Shown here in pieces: positions 28,881-37,557 of a DNA stretch of 64,000 nucleotides. Every line of letters starts with the position of its first letter. Position 1 is the first letter of the stretch. Origin of the DNA: Palsa-504 sp963756575 (GTDB lineage: Bacteria; Actinomycetota; Actinomycetes; Streptosporangiales; Streptosporangiaceae); NCBI GenBank assembly GCA_963756575.1, contig CAVWOM010000001.1, positions 124,001-188,000 of the forward strand, given 5' to 3'. The translations under genes were made by a program, and so were the position numbers. The notes below the pieces were generated by a model. The model did not search any database and had not been told where the DNA came from. It was given only the letters and a program-made list of their open reading frames with translations.

Positions 28881-30589
28881 CGCAGCTTAGCTCTCGGGAT
28901 GGTCGTCGGCAGCAGTTCAGGGAGCCCTCCGGAGGACGGCGCGGACCGGGACCGCCAGCCTCGCCGGCCGAAGACACAGAACCATACCAGCGCGACGGCG
29001 GCGAGAAGGCGGATGGCCGGCGTCAGCCACATCCCGTCGAACTGGGTGATGTCGTAGAGCCAGTGCGGCTGGGCCGGGCTCTGGATGGCCTGGGCGTAGA
29101 CGGCGGCCGCCGCCAGCAGACGGATCAGCACCACCCAGTCCAGCCAGGACGCCGCGTACAGGGCGAGCAGGGCGATGGCCATCACGTCGTACCAGGGCCG
29201 CTGGAATCCCGTGACGAAGAGCCACGCCAGGCTCAGCGCCAGAGCGGGCGCCACGGCTGGCCGGCCCGGGACCCGGTCCGGGAAGCGGGCCAGCGCCAGC
29301 AGCGCCACCGCCGCGAAGAGCAGGTAGGAGATCAGCACGAGGTGCGGCGGGACGCTGGACACGCTGAAATGCGTATACCCGAGCACCGGCCGCCAGAACA
29401 GCTGGTACATGGTGTCCCAGGTGATCCCCCCGCTGCGGGTGACGAGCACCTTGATCGCGGCCGAGCCGGCCGCCAGGTAGGCCGGGACGGCCACCACCGC
29501 GAAGCCGGCCGCGGCGGCGGCGAGCGCCCGGACCGACCGGCGGCAGGCCCAGGCCACGGCCAGGCCGAACAGCGCGTACTCCACCTTGAGGCCGACCGCC
29601 ACCCCGATCAGCAGCCCGGCCCAGGCGGCGCCCGCGGCCGGGATCGGGCCGGGCCGCGAGCCGTCGCCGGCCGGGGCGGGTCGTGACCGGAGGACAGTCA
29701 CGCCCGCCAGCCCGAACGCGACCGCCAGCCCGTCGATGTGGCCGCCCGCGACGACCTCCCACAGCAGCAGCGGGTTCACCGTCCACAGCAGGTGGGCCCG
29801 CAGCCGCATCCCGGGGTCGGCCCGGAGCAGCCGGTCCAGGACCAGGGCCACGGCGCCGAAGGCGAGCGCTTCCTCCAGCTTCAGCCAGAACGTGATGCGG
29901 GCCAGCGAGGTCCCGCCGAGCTCGGCCGCGGCCCACTCCGCGCCGGTGGCCACCGGCCCGTACACCGACACCGCGTTCATCCAGCTGTCCGGGATCTCCG
30001 CCGCCGGTATCTGCCGGCCGACCGGGTCGCCGGAGCGCTGCAGCTGCCGCGGGGTCATGACGTACGGGCTGTGCCCGATGACCGCCGTCCGGCCGCTGGC
30101 GGCGTAGGAGATGGAGTCCGTCGAGCCGGCCGGCGGCAGCACCGTCAGCATCGCCACGGCCAGGAACGCTCCCGCGAGTACCGGCCGCACCGGCGGGCGC
30201 GCACCGCGGCTGACCGCGACCAGGCCGACGATCACGCCCGCGGTGCCCAGCGCCATCGCGGCCCATAGCCAGATCGTCACGAAGGTCGCCGTCAGGTGCA
30301 GCGCGTGCCACCATGGCGGGCCGCCGACGCCGCGGGCGGCGGGCACGGTGACGCTCGGGCCCGCGGCCGACAGAACGATCATGATCAGGACCGCGGCCGC
30401 GATGGCGGCCGCCGCGAACCACCCGGTCAGGCTGGTCAGGCCCGGCCGGCGAGCTGGAGCGGAGAGGCTGGGTGGAGCGGGAAGGCCCGGCTGAGCCGCC
30501 GCCCCGGCCTCGTCCCTGTCGCTCACTGAATCGCCCGCCTGCTGGTCATCGTGGTCCGTGACTAGACGGTACCGGATCACCCGGAACAC
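28865..30589 (-). CDS. GT-C family polyprenyl-phosphate-mannose-dependent transferase (MptB-like)
   Basis: A 574-residue protein with about a dozen membrane segments, for example LTGWFAAAAIAAAVLIMIVL and TFVTIWLWAAMALGTAGVIV. The first external loop contains DSISYAASGRTAVIGHSPYV, like the loop of alpha-1,6-mannosyltransferases of the MptA/MptB type. A related protein is encoded at 51493-53199, with the shared pattern SYAAxGRxxVxGHxPY followed by SVYGPxAT. It likely adds mannose to a lipoglycan at the outer membrane face. Start ATG 30589; an in-frame GTG at 30526 is equally possible. It ends within the DnaA-box cluster. Confidence 0.8.
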   Translation of the reverse strand: MFRVIRYRLVTDHDDQQAGDSVSDRDEAGAAAQPGLPAPPSLSAPARRPGLTSLTGWFAAAAIAAAVLIMIVLSAAGPSVTVPAARGVGGPPWWHALHLTATFVTIWLWAAMALGTAGVIVGLVAVSRGARPPVRPVLAGAFLAVAMLTVLPPAGSTDSISYAASGRTAVIGHSPYVMTPRQLQRSGDPVGRQIPAAEIPDSWMNAVSVYGPVATGAEWAAAELGGTSLARITFWLKLEEALAFGAVALVLDRLLRADPGMRLRAHLLWTVNPLLLWEVVAGGHIDGLAVAFGLAGVTVLRSRPAPAGDGSRPGPIPAAGAAWAGLLIGVAVGLKVEYALFGLAVAWACRRSVRALAAAAAGFAVVAVPAYLAAGSAAIKVLVTRSGGITWDTMYQLFWRPVLGYTHFSVSSVPPHLVLISYLLFAAVALLALARFPDRVPGRPAVAPALALSLAWLFVTGFQRPWYDVMAIALLALYAASWLDWVVLIRLLAAAAVYAQAIQSPAQPHWLYDITQFDGMWLTPAIRLLAAVALVWFCVFGRRGWRSRSAPSSGGLPELLPTTIPRAKLRSPQA

Positions 30590-30610
30590 GGGCGGCCAGA
30601 ACGCCAGGCA

Positions 30611-30642
30611 CCCGCGCCGGCCCGGTGAAGGGCCGGCGCGGG
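30611..30642 (-). terminator. Hairpin terminator between the DUF5324-like gene and the GT-C gene
   Basis: A perfect 13-bp inverted repeat, CCCGCGCCGGCCC and GGGCCGGCGCGGG with a 6-base loop. It starts about 29 bp past the stop of the minus-strand gene at 30671 and precedes the next minus-strand start. Confidence 0.75.
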
Positions 30643-30670
30643 CGTCCGGAGAAACCGGCTAGGGCTGTGG

Positions 30671-31321
30671 CTAGGCGTCGGGCGTCGTAACCCGGCCGTT
30701 CACCTCCGAGCGCAGGGCGGCGTCGGTCGCGGTGGTGCCGTCCTGAGGCACCCCTTCCGCTTCCGGCGACCCGGTGGCGTCCTTAGCCTCGGCGGTGGCA
30801 CTGGTGTACCGCCGCCGCATGGTGACGGCAACGCCGGCGCCCGCCGCAGCGGCCACCGCGCCGAAACCGAGCAGCCAGCGCCAGTTCAGCAGCCGCCGGA
30901 CGCCGGTTCGCCGCGTATCCGGACGGACCTGGCGGGCCGTCGACCGCAGAGCCGAGGAGACCTTCGGCGCCACGGTGCCGGTGACGGCGTCCGCAGCGTC
31001 CTCGAGCCGCGGCGCGGCCCACTCCCTGGCCCCGGTGACGACATCCTCCAGCCGTGGCGCGGCCCACTCCTTGGCCCCGGTCACAGCGTCCTCGAGCCGT
31101 GGCGCGGCCCAGTCCTTAGCGCCGGTGACGGCGTCCTCGAGCCGTGGCGCGGCCCACTCCTTGGCACCCTGAACGCCCTGTCGGACTCCCTGAACCGCTG
31201 TCGTTCCCGCGCGCTTCCCCGCCGGGATGGCCTGGGCGGCAGCATCGGCGGCGCGATCCTTCGCGCGGGCGCCGATCGCAGCCGCCCCATCGGTGGTGCG
31301 TTTGGTGTTGATAAGGGACAC
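30671..31321 (-). CDS. DUF5324-like membrane protein with tandem 15-residue repeats
   Basis: 216 residues from GTG 31321, chosen because GGGAGG lies eight bases upstream; the longer frame to 31381 has no such site. Residues 45-115 contain four copies of a 15-residue unit GAKEWAAPRLEDAVT (a 45-bp DNA repeat at about 30990-31168), predicted amphipathic helices. A membrane helix follows (LLGFGAVAAAAGAGVAVTM), then RRRY and an acidic tail. Proteins of this type stand beside the cyclophilin and rhomboid genes in Streptomyces. The role is unknown. It is divergent from the cyclophilin gene. Confidence 0.7.
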   Translation of the reverse strand: MSLINTKRTTDGAAAIGARAKDRAADAAAQAIPAGKRAGTTAVQGVRQGVQGAKEWAAPRLEDAVTGAKDWAAPRLEDAVTGAKEWAAPRLEDVVTGAREWAAPRLEDAADAVTGTVAPKVSSALRSTARQVRPDTRRTGVRRLLNWRWLLGFGAVAAAAGAGVAVTMRRRYTSATAEAKDATGSPEAEGVPQDGTTATDAALRSEVNGRVTTPDA

Positions 31322-31473
31322 AGTAAAAACCTCCCGAGCGTGATCCCGCTCTCCTACGCTTCCCGGCTTTGCTGGGTTCAATCATGGCGTGCTGCCGGTA
31401 CGGTGATGACGAGAGCAGTTTTAACATCGGCGAAATGTCCGGGCATGAGCTGGCCGGATGAGGAGTCAACCGA

Positions 31474-31995
<522 letters not shown>

Positions 31996-32013
31996 AACTG
32001 ATTGGACCAATCC

Positions 32014-32955
32014 GTGAGCACGCCCAGCGACCCCGGTTCCGGCGGAGAACTCCCGCCGGACGGGGGAGCTCCGGGGACCGGTAGCCAGGACCTTCCGACC
32101 TGCTACCGCCACCCCGGGCGGGAGACGTACGTCTCCTGTGTCCGCTGCGGGCGCTTCGCGTGCCCGGACTGCATGCGCTCGGCCTCGGTGGGCCAGCAGT
32201 GCGTCGAGTGCGTGGGCGAGGGCGCGCGCACCGCCCGCCAGCCCCGGACCGCCTTCGGCGGCCGGCCGGTGGCGGGCACCGTCGTGACCTGGGCGCTGCT
32301 GGGCATCAACGTCGTGTTGTTCCTGGTGGCCTGGGTCCGCCCGGCCATCGTCAACAACCTGGTGATGCTCGGGTACGCCTCGTACACCGTCCCCGGTCCC
32401 GCCCACGGCGTGGCGGCGGGCGAATGGTACCGGCTGATCACGTCCGCGTTCGTGGTCCCCGGAGCCGGCCTGAACGGCCTGGGGCTCACGGACATCTTGT
32501 TCAACATGTGGGCGCTGTACGTCGTGGGGCCGGCGCTGGAAGCACACCTCGGCCGGGTCCGCTTCCTCGCGGTATACCTGGTCAGCGCCGTCGGCGGCGG
32601 GGTCATGTACTACTACCTCGTACCGCCCTACAACGCGGCGGCGGGTGCCTCAGGCGCCATCTTCGGGCTGTTCGGCGCGTGGTTCGTGGTGTCCAGGCGG
32701 CTGCGTCTCGATACCCGCGGCATCGTCTTCCTCATCGCCATCAACCTGGCGCTCGGCTTCTTCTTCCACAGCTTCATCGCCTGGCAGGACCACATCGGCG
32801 GCCTGCTGACCGGCGTGCTGCTCACCGCTGCCTTCGCGTACGCGCCCCGGAAGAACCGCGCCGTCATCCAGGTGGCGGCCACGGTCGCGGTCGTGGCCCT
32901 GATAGTGGTCGCGGTCGTGATCAGGACTCACCAGCTCACCAGCGGCGTGTCCTGA
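32014..32955 (+). CDS. Rhomboid family intramembrane serine protease with N-terminal zinc-binding segment
   Basis: 313 residues from GTG 32014. Residues 30-75 hold CYRHPGRETYVSCVRCGRFA, then CPDCM and CVEC, a B-box-like zinc-binding knuckle in the cytoplasm. Six or more membrane helices follow. The catalytic Ser is in GASGAIFGLFGAW and the His in WQDHIGGLLTGVLL, the intramembrane dyad. It cleaves membrane proteins within or near the bilayer; the substrate is unknown. It follows ppiA closely and ends just before the convergent crgA. Confidence 0.92.
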   Translation: MSTPSDPGSGGELPPDGGAPGTGSQDLPTCYRHPGRETYVSCVRCGRFACPDCMRSASVGQQCVECVGEGARTARQPRTAFGGRPVAGTVVTWALLGINVVLFLVAWVRPAIVNNLVMLGYASYTVPGPAHGVAAGEWYRLITSAFVVPGAGLNGLGLTDILFNMWALYVVGPALEAHLGRVRFLAVYLVSAVGGGVMYYYLVPPYNAAAGASGAIFGLFGAWFVVSRRLRLDTRGIVFLIAINLALGFFFHSFIAWQDHIGGLLTGVLLTAAFAYAPRKNRAVIQVAATVAVVALIVVAVVIRTHQLTSGVS

Positions 32956-33007
32956 GCCCGACGGAGCGGTTAGCGTCCCGCGTGGCCGCGGCGCCGCGCG
33001 GCGGAAG

Positions 33008-33259
33008 TCAGCGCCACCTGGTAGCGAGCGTGACGCCCGCGATGATGAACACGAACCCGATCACCAGGTTCCACGCGCCCAGAGCGGACAAGCCCGGGAT
33101 CGAGCCCTGCGACAGGTAGTACACCACGATCCAGGCCAGGCCGAAGACCAGGCTGATCACGATGGCCGGGCCGACCCACGGCGCACTGACCTTCCGCGCC
33201 GCCGTCTTCTGCGGCGGAGGAGTGTAGACCGTCCTCTTGCGGACGCGTGACTTGGGCAC
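33008..33259 (-). CDS. crgA: Cell division protein CrgA
   Basis: 83 residues from GTG 33259, which has AGGAGG five bases upstream; the longer frame to 33292 is rejected for that reason. The sequence VPKSRVRKR, a Pro-rich stretch and two membrane helices (APWVGPAIVISLVFGLAWIV and AWNLVIGFVFIIAGVTLAT) match CrgA. CrgA binds FtsZ-ring and peptidoglycan synthesis proteins (FtsI, PBPs) and controls septation in actinomycetes. It is convergent with the rhomboid gene and divergent from the sortase gene. Confidence 0.93.
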   Translation of the reverse strand: MPKSRVRKRTVYTPPPQKTAARKVSAPWVGPAIVISLVFGLAWIVVYYLSQGSIPGLSALGAWNLVIGFVFIIAGVTLATRWR

Positions 33260-33435
33260 GACGGCCTCCTGCGTAGCAACCTGGCGAAGCAACCGCGATC
33301 AAACCCCGCGATGCGGACCCAAGCGTAGCCGGTTCGCGCGGCAGTCGGCGCGATCCGCGTTTGCCGGGCAGCGATGGTAACTAATAGATACCATTCAGTT
33401 TCTCTTAGTCACCATGCTCTAGCGCTGATATCGCG

Positions 33436-34092
33436 ATGAATGGATGGATCGTGCGACAGGTTATCCGTGCCGCCGGGGAGATCCTGCTAACCGCGGGGGT
33501 GATCGGGCTGCTCTTCATCGGCTACCTCCTCTGGGGCACCGGGCTGCGGGCGGCCGCCGCCCAGCGGTCGCTGAGCAGCGAACTGAACCAGGAATGGAAG
33601 CAGGCCCCGGCCCGGGGCGACGCCGTCGGCGCCAGCCCGGAACGGTTCGGCGTCGCCACCGGGCAGCCCTTCGCCTTCATCCGCATCCCGGCCTTCGGCA
33701 AGCAGTGGCGGTTCACCCTGATCCAGGGCACCGCGCTCGCCCAGCTCAACCAGAGCCCCGGTCACGTGCCCGGCACCCAGTGGCCCGGGCAGCTCGGCAA
33801 CTTCGCCGTGGCCGGTCACCGAGTGACGGCGGGCAACCCGTTCTGGTCGCTGCCGTCGATGACCGACGGTGACCTGGTGTACATCCAGACGCGGCTCAAC
33901 GACTACACCTACCGGGTCATCGGCAAGAAGCTGGTGACGCCGGCCAACACGGCCGTACTCGACCCGGTGCCCGGCCATCCGCGGCAGCGGCCGGTCCAGC
34001 GGCTGATCACGCTGATCACCTGCGACCCGGCCTGGACCGGCACCCACCGGGTGATCGTCACCGGTGTCCTGGTCTCCGCCAAGCCCCGCTAG
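33436..34092 (+). CDS. srtE: Class E-type sortase
   Basis: A 218-residue protein. An N-terminal membrane anchor (AGEILLTAGVIGLLFIGYLL) is followed by a sortase barrel. The catalytic His is in FAVAGHRVT, the Cys in LITLITCDP and the Arg in THRVIVTG, in the usual order. Class E sortases of actinomycetes join LAxTG proteins, such as long chaplins, to peptidoglycan. No substrate with a clear sorting signal is found in this window. The gene is followed after 20 bp by a small membrane protein gene. Confidence 0.9.
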   Translation: MNGWIVRQVIRAAGEILLTAGVIGLLFIGYLLWGTGLRAAAAQRSLSSELNQEWKQAPARGDAVGASPERFGVATGQPFAFIRIPAFGKQWRFTLIQGTALAQLNQSPGHVPGTQWPGQLGNFAVAGHRVTAGNPFWSLPSMTDGDLVYIQTRLNDYTYRVIGKKLVTPANTAVLDPVPGHPRQRPVQRLITLITCDPAWTGTHRVIVTGVLVSAKPR

Positions 34093-34112
34093 AGGACCTT
34101 CGAGGAGCGCGC

Positions 34113-34271
34113 ATGTACGCCTGGATCTGGCACCAGCTGCCCGGCCGCACCCCCGCCAAGGCGGGGGTGCTGGCCCTGATCATCGCGGTCGTCCTGGCGG
34201 CCCTGTGGTTCTACGCCTTCCCGTGGGCCGTGCTGCACCTGCCGATCGACTCCTCCGGCTTCGGCGGCTAG
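34113..34271 (+). CDS. Small single-pass membrane protein downstream of the sortase gene
   Basis: A 52-residue ORF, MYAWIWHQLPGRTPAKAGVL at its start, with GAGGAG five bases before the ATG. One membrane helix spans about residues 17-40 (AGVLALIIAVVLAALWFYAF), and the end is LHLPIDSSGFGG. Similar very short proteins lie between sortase and PASTA-kinase genes in Streptomyces. Function unknown. It is convergent with the kinase gene, with only 7 bp between the stops. Confidence 0.75.
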   Translation: MYAWIWHQLPGRTPAKAGVLALIIAVVLAALWFYAFPWAVLHLPIDSSGFGG

Positions 34272-34278
34272 CGCGGCC

Positions 34279-36126
34279 TCACGGCCCGGTGACCGGTAAG
34301 AATCCCGGGATGCCGCCGCCCTGGCCGTTACCGCCGCCCTGGCCGTCTCCGTTGCCCTGGCCGGTCGCGGGCGGGCTGCCGGTGGCCGTCGGGCTGCCCG
34401 AGGCCGAGGGCGACCCGGTCGGGCTCGCCGCGGGCTGGACCAGGATCTTCACGGTGGCCCCCTGGGCCTGGGTGGTGTTGGCGCCGGGGGTCTGCTGCCA
34501 GACGTTACCCGCACCGGTGCCGGCCGGGCCGGCCACTATCTCCGGCACCACCTTGAAGCCCGCGCTCTGCAGCGACGCTTCCGCGCTCGCCTCGCTCAGG
34601 CCGACGACGTTCGGCACGCTGGCCGCGCCAGAGACGAAGATGGTGATCTTGGATCCGGGCGGCACCTGCGTGCCCGGTGGCGGGTTCTGGCTCACCACGG
34701 TCCCGGCGGGCTGGGTCGACGTGGAGTCCTGCTGGACGGCGACGGTGAAGCCGTCGTTCTGCAAGGTCGACGCGGCCTCGTTCTCCTGCTTGCCCTGCAC
34801 GTTGGGAACCGCCACGGGAGCCGCGCCAGTCGAGACGTACAGGGTCACCACGGTGTCAGCCGCGACGTTGTTGCCCTCCGGCGGGGCGGACTTGATGACC
34901 AGCCCCTTCTTGACGCTGGAGTTGGGCTGGTTGATGACCGCCCACTTCAGGTGCGCGGCCGTGATCTGCCCCTTCGCCGTGGCTACGGGCTCGCCGTTCA
35001 CCAGCGGCACCGCGTACATCTTGCCCCCGCCGGCCAGCAGGTAGAAGGCCACGCCGGCCACGACGCCGACCACCACGACCAGGCCGAGGACCCACGGGAT
35101 CCAGCGGCGGCCCGAACCGCCCCCGCCCCCCCGGCCCGCGTAGTCGTAGTCCCGGCCCTGGTAGTCGTAGTCTTCGACCGGCGGGATCTGCGACGTAGCC
35201 CCGGCCATCATGGTGCCGGTGTTACCCATCCGCTGGGTGTTCTGCGGGTACATGTCGTACCGGGTCGGCGGCGCGGCCGCCACCGGCATGCCGGACGCGG
35301 CGCGCTGCAGGTCGGCGCGCATGTCCCCGGCCGTCTGGTACCGGTCGCCCGGGGGCTTGGCCATCGCCTTCAGCACGATCGCGTCCGCCCACGGCGGGAC
35401 GTCCGGGTCCACCCGGGACGGCGGCACCGGGTTCTCCCGGACGTGCTGGTAGGCGATCGCCACCGGCGAGTCGCCCGTGAACGGCGGCCGCCCGGTCAGC
35501 AGCTCGTACAGCAGGCAGCCGGTCGAGTACAGGTCGCTGCGGGAGTCGACCCGCTCACCGCGGGCCTGCTCCGGCGACAGGTACTGCGCGGTCCCGATCA
35601 CCTGCGCGGTCTGGGTCATGGTGGCCTGGGCGTCGCTCATCGCCCGGGCGATGCCGAAGTCCATCACCTTGACATCGCCGTTGCGGGTCACCATCACGTT
35701 GCCCGGCTTGATATCGCGGTGCACGATGCCGGCCTGGTGGCTGTAGTCCAGGGCGCGCAGTACTCCGTCGATGATCTCCAGCGACCGCTCAGGCAGCAGC
35801 CGGTGGCCCTCCTGCAGCAGGTCCCGCACCGTACGGCCGTCCACGTACTCCATGACGATGTACGGCACCGGGAACCCGCTGACCATGTCCTCGCCGGTGT
35901 CGTAGACGGCCACGATCGACGGGTGGTTCAGGGAGGCAGCGGACTGTGCCTCGCGGCGGAACCTCGCCTGGAAGATCTGGTCTCTGGCCAGGTCGGCGCG
36001 GAGCGTCTTGATCGCGACGATCCGGTCGAGCCGGATATCACGCGCCCGGTACACCTCGGCCATACCGCCGCGGCCCACCACGCCGTCGAGCTCGTAACGG
36101 CCGCCGAGTAGACGGGGCTGAGTCAT
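34279..36126 (-). CDS. pknB: Serine/threonine protein kinase PknB with three PASTA domains
   Basis: 615 residues from ATG 36126 (GTG 36135 also possible). The kinase domain is in residues 1-275: GRGGMAEVYRA, VAIKTL, VHRDIKPGN, MDFGIA and GTAQYLSPEQA. A basic linker and a membrane helix (WIPWVLGLVVVVGVVAGVAF) follow near residue 350. Outside are three PASTA repeats, for example VPNVQGKQENEAASTLQNDG and VPNVVGLSEASAEASLQSAG, which bind muropeptides and beta-lactams. The C-terminus is Gly/Ser/Pro-rich. It phosphorylates division and wall-synthesis proteins; partners (PP2C, FHA proteins) are encoded upstream on the same strand. M. tuberculosis PknB has four PASTA units; I count three here. Confidence 0.94.
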   Translation of the reverse strand: MTQPRLLGGRYELDGVVGRGGMAEVYRARDIRLDRIVAIKTLRADLARDQIFQARFRREAQSAASLNHPSIVAVYDTGEDMVSGFPVPYIVMEYVDGRTVRDLLQEGHRLLPERSLEIIDGVLRALDYSHQAGIVHRDIKPGNVMVTRNGDVKVMDFGIARAMSDAQATMTQTAQVIGTAQYLSPEQARGERVDSRSDLYSTGCLLYELLTGRPPFTGDSPVAIAYQHVRENPVPPSRVDPDVPPWADAIVLKAMAKPPGDRYQTAGDMRADLQRAASGMPVAAAPPTRYDMYPQNTQRMGNTGTMMAGATSQIPPVEDYDYQGRDYDYAGRGGGGGSGRRWIPWVLGLVVVVGVVAGVAFYLLAGGGKMYAVPLVNGEPVATAKGQITAAHLKWAVINQPNSSVKKGLVIKSAPPEGNNVAADTVVTLYVSTGAAPVAVPNVQGKQENEAASTLQNDGFTVAVQQDSTSTQPAGTVVSQNPPPGTQVPPGSKITIFVSGAASVPNVVGLSEASAEASLQSAGFKVVPEIVAGPAGTGAGNVWQQTPGANTTQAQGATVKILVQPAASPTGSPSASGSPTATGSPPATGQGNGDGQGGGNGQGGGIPGFLPVTGP

Positions 36127-36189
36127 ATCTCGCACTGTGCCAAACCACCCTGCGTTTTTCTAGTTTCTCTAAGACGTCGGCAGATTTCT

Positions 36190-37557
36190 CTAAGACGTCG
36201 GCGGAGGAGGAGGTGAAGACGACGAGGACGTCGTCGGTGACGACGTATCCGTCGGGGTCGGTGAAGTGGTGTCAGAGGAGGACGGGCTCGACGTCGGCGA
36301 GGCCGTGGCCGACTTCGTCGGCTTAGGGGTCTTGGTCGGCTTCGGGTTACCGCTCGGACTGGGCGTCTTGGACGGCAGTATCACCCGGGCCTGGGTGGGG
36401 CTCGGGGTCGGCGTCGTCGGAGTCGGGGTGCTGGACGGCGAGGTCGGCGTGACGGGCGGCGAGCTGATGTGCGTCGTGTTACTGGTCACGTTCCCGCTCG
36501 TAGGGGTGGACGAGTGGCTGGTCAGGTAGAACCCGGTCGCGACGGCGGCGACGCACAGGGCCGCGGTCGAGCCGATCGCCACGAGCTGACGACGGCGCCC
36601 CGTCCGGCGCGGGCCGGCCGCTTCCCCCGGGCCGGGACCTGCCCCGCCGGGGATGACCCCGGTGGGCGCGGCCGGAAGGTCCGACCTGGTGGTCCCCGGG
36701 TACCCGGCCGACTCCGCGGTCTGGCCCAGGGCCAGCGTGCCCCGGAGCACATCGGCCCGGTCGGCGACCGCCCGCATGCTGGCCGGGCGCTCCTCCGGGG
36801 TCTTGGCCAGCATGTGGTAGACCAGCTCGCTGACCGGCTCCGGCACGTCCGGCGGCAGCGCCGGCACCGGCTCGTGCTTGTGCGCGAACGCGATCGCCAG
36901 CGGCTCGCTGGCCGTGAAGGGCGGGTGACCGGCCAGGCACTCGTAGGCGACCACGCCGAGCGAGTAGATATCGGAGGAGTCGGTCACCTGGGCCCCGGTG
37001 GCCTGCTCGGGTGAGACGTACATCGCCGTGCCCATGACCATGCCGGTCTCGGTCAGGTGCGACGCCTGGGCCGCGGCCACCGCCGTGGCGATGCCGAAGT
37101 CGGTGATCTTCGTGGTGCCGCCCGCGGCCACCAGCAGGTTGCCCGGCTTGATGTCGCGGTGCACGATGCCGGCCTGGTGCGCGGCGTCGAGGGCGCGCGC
37201 CGACTGGCTGATGATGTCCAGGGTGGCGTCCGGGGACAGCCGGCCCGCCCGGGCCAAGATGGCGGACAGCGGCTCGCCGTTGACCAGCTCCATGACCAGG
37301 TAAGCCCCGCCGAACTCGGCGGACTCGCCGTAGTCGTAGACGCGGGCGATACCGGAGTGGGACAGGCTGGCCGCGTACCGCGCTTCGGCCCGGAACCGGG
37401 CCAGGAACGCCTCGTCGCCCGCCCGGCCGGTGGGCAGCAGCTTGACCGCCACCGCGCGGTTGAGGAGGCTATCTTCGGCGCGCCAGACCTCGCCCATGCC
37501 ACCGGCCGCGATGCGGTCGGTCAGCCGGTAACGGCCGGCCAGCAGATATTCGCTCAC
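36190..37557 (-). CDS. pknA: Serine/threonine protein kinase, PknA-like
   Basis: A 455-residue protein. The kinase domain is in residues 5-270: RIAAGGMGEVWRAED, VAVKLL, VHRDIKPGN, TDFGIA and GTAMYVSPEQATG. One membrane helix follows (QLVAIGSTAALCVAAVATGF near residue 335), then a long external tail of Ser, Thr and Pro without PASTA domains. The GTG start overlaps the end of the PBP gene by 4 bp (GTGA). In the tuberculosis operon PknA occupies the same place and acts on septal and elongation proteins. The final stretch of Thr/Ser/Pro repeats is low complexity and may be heavily glycosylated. Confidence 0.92.
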   Translation of the reverse strand: MSEYLLAGRYRLTDRIAAGGMGEVWRAEDSLLNRAVAVKLLPTGRAGDEAFLARFRAEARYAASLSHSGIARVYDYGESAEFGGAYLVMELVNGEPLSAILARAGRLSPDATLDIISQSARALDAAHQAGIVHRDIKPGNLLVAAGGTTKITDFGIATAVAAAQASHLTETGMVMGTAMYVSPEQATGAQVTDSSDIYSLGVVAYECLAGHPPFTASEPLAIAFAHKHEPVPALPPDVPEPVSELVYHMLAKTPEERPASMRAVADRADVLRGTLALGQTAESAGYPGTTRSDLPAAPTGVIPGGAGPGPGEAAGPRRTGRRRQLVAIGSTAALCVAAVATGFYLTSHSSTPTSGNVTSNTTHISSPPVTPTSPSSTPTPTTPTPSPTQARVILPSKTPSPSGNPKPTKTPKPTKSATASPTSSPSSSDTTSPTPTDTSSPTTSSSSSPPPPPTS

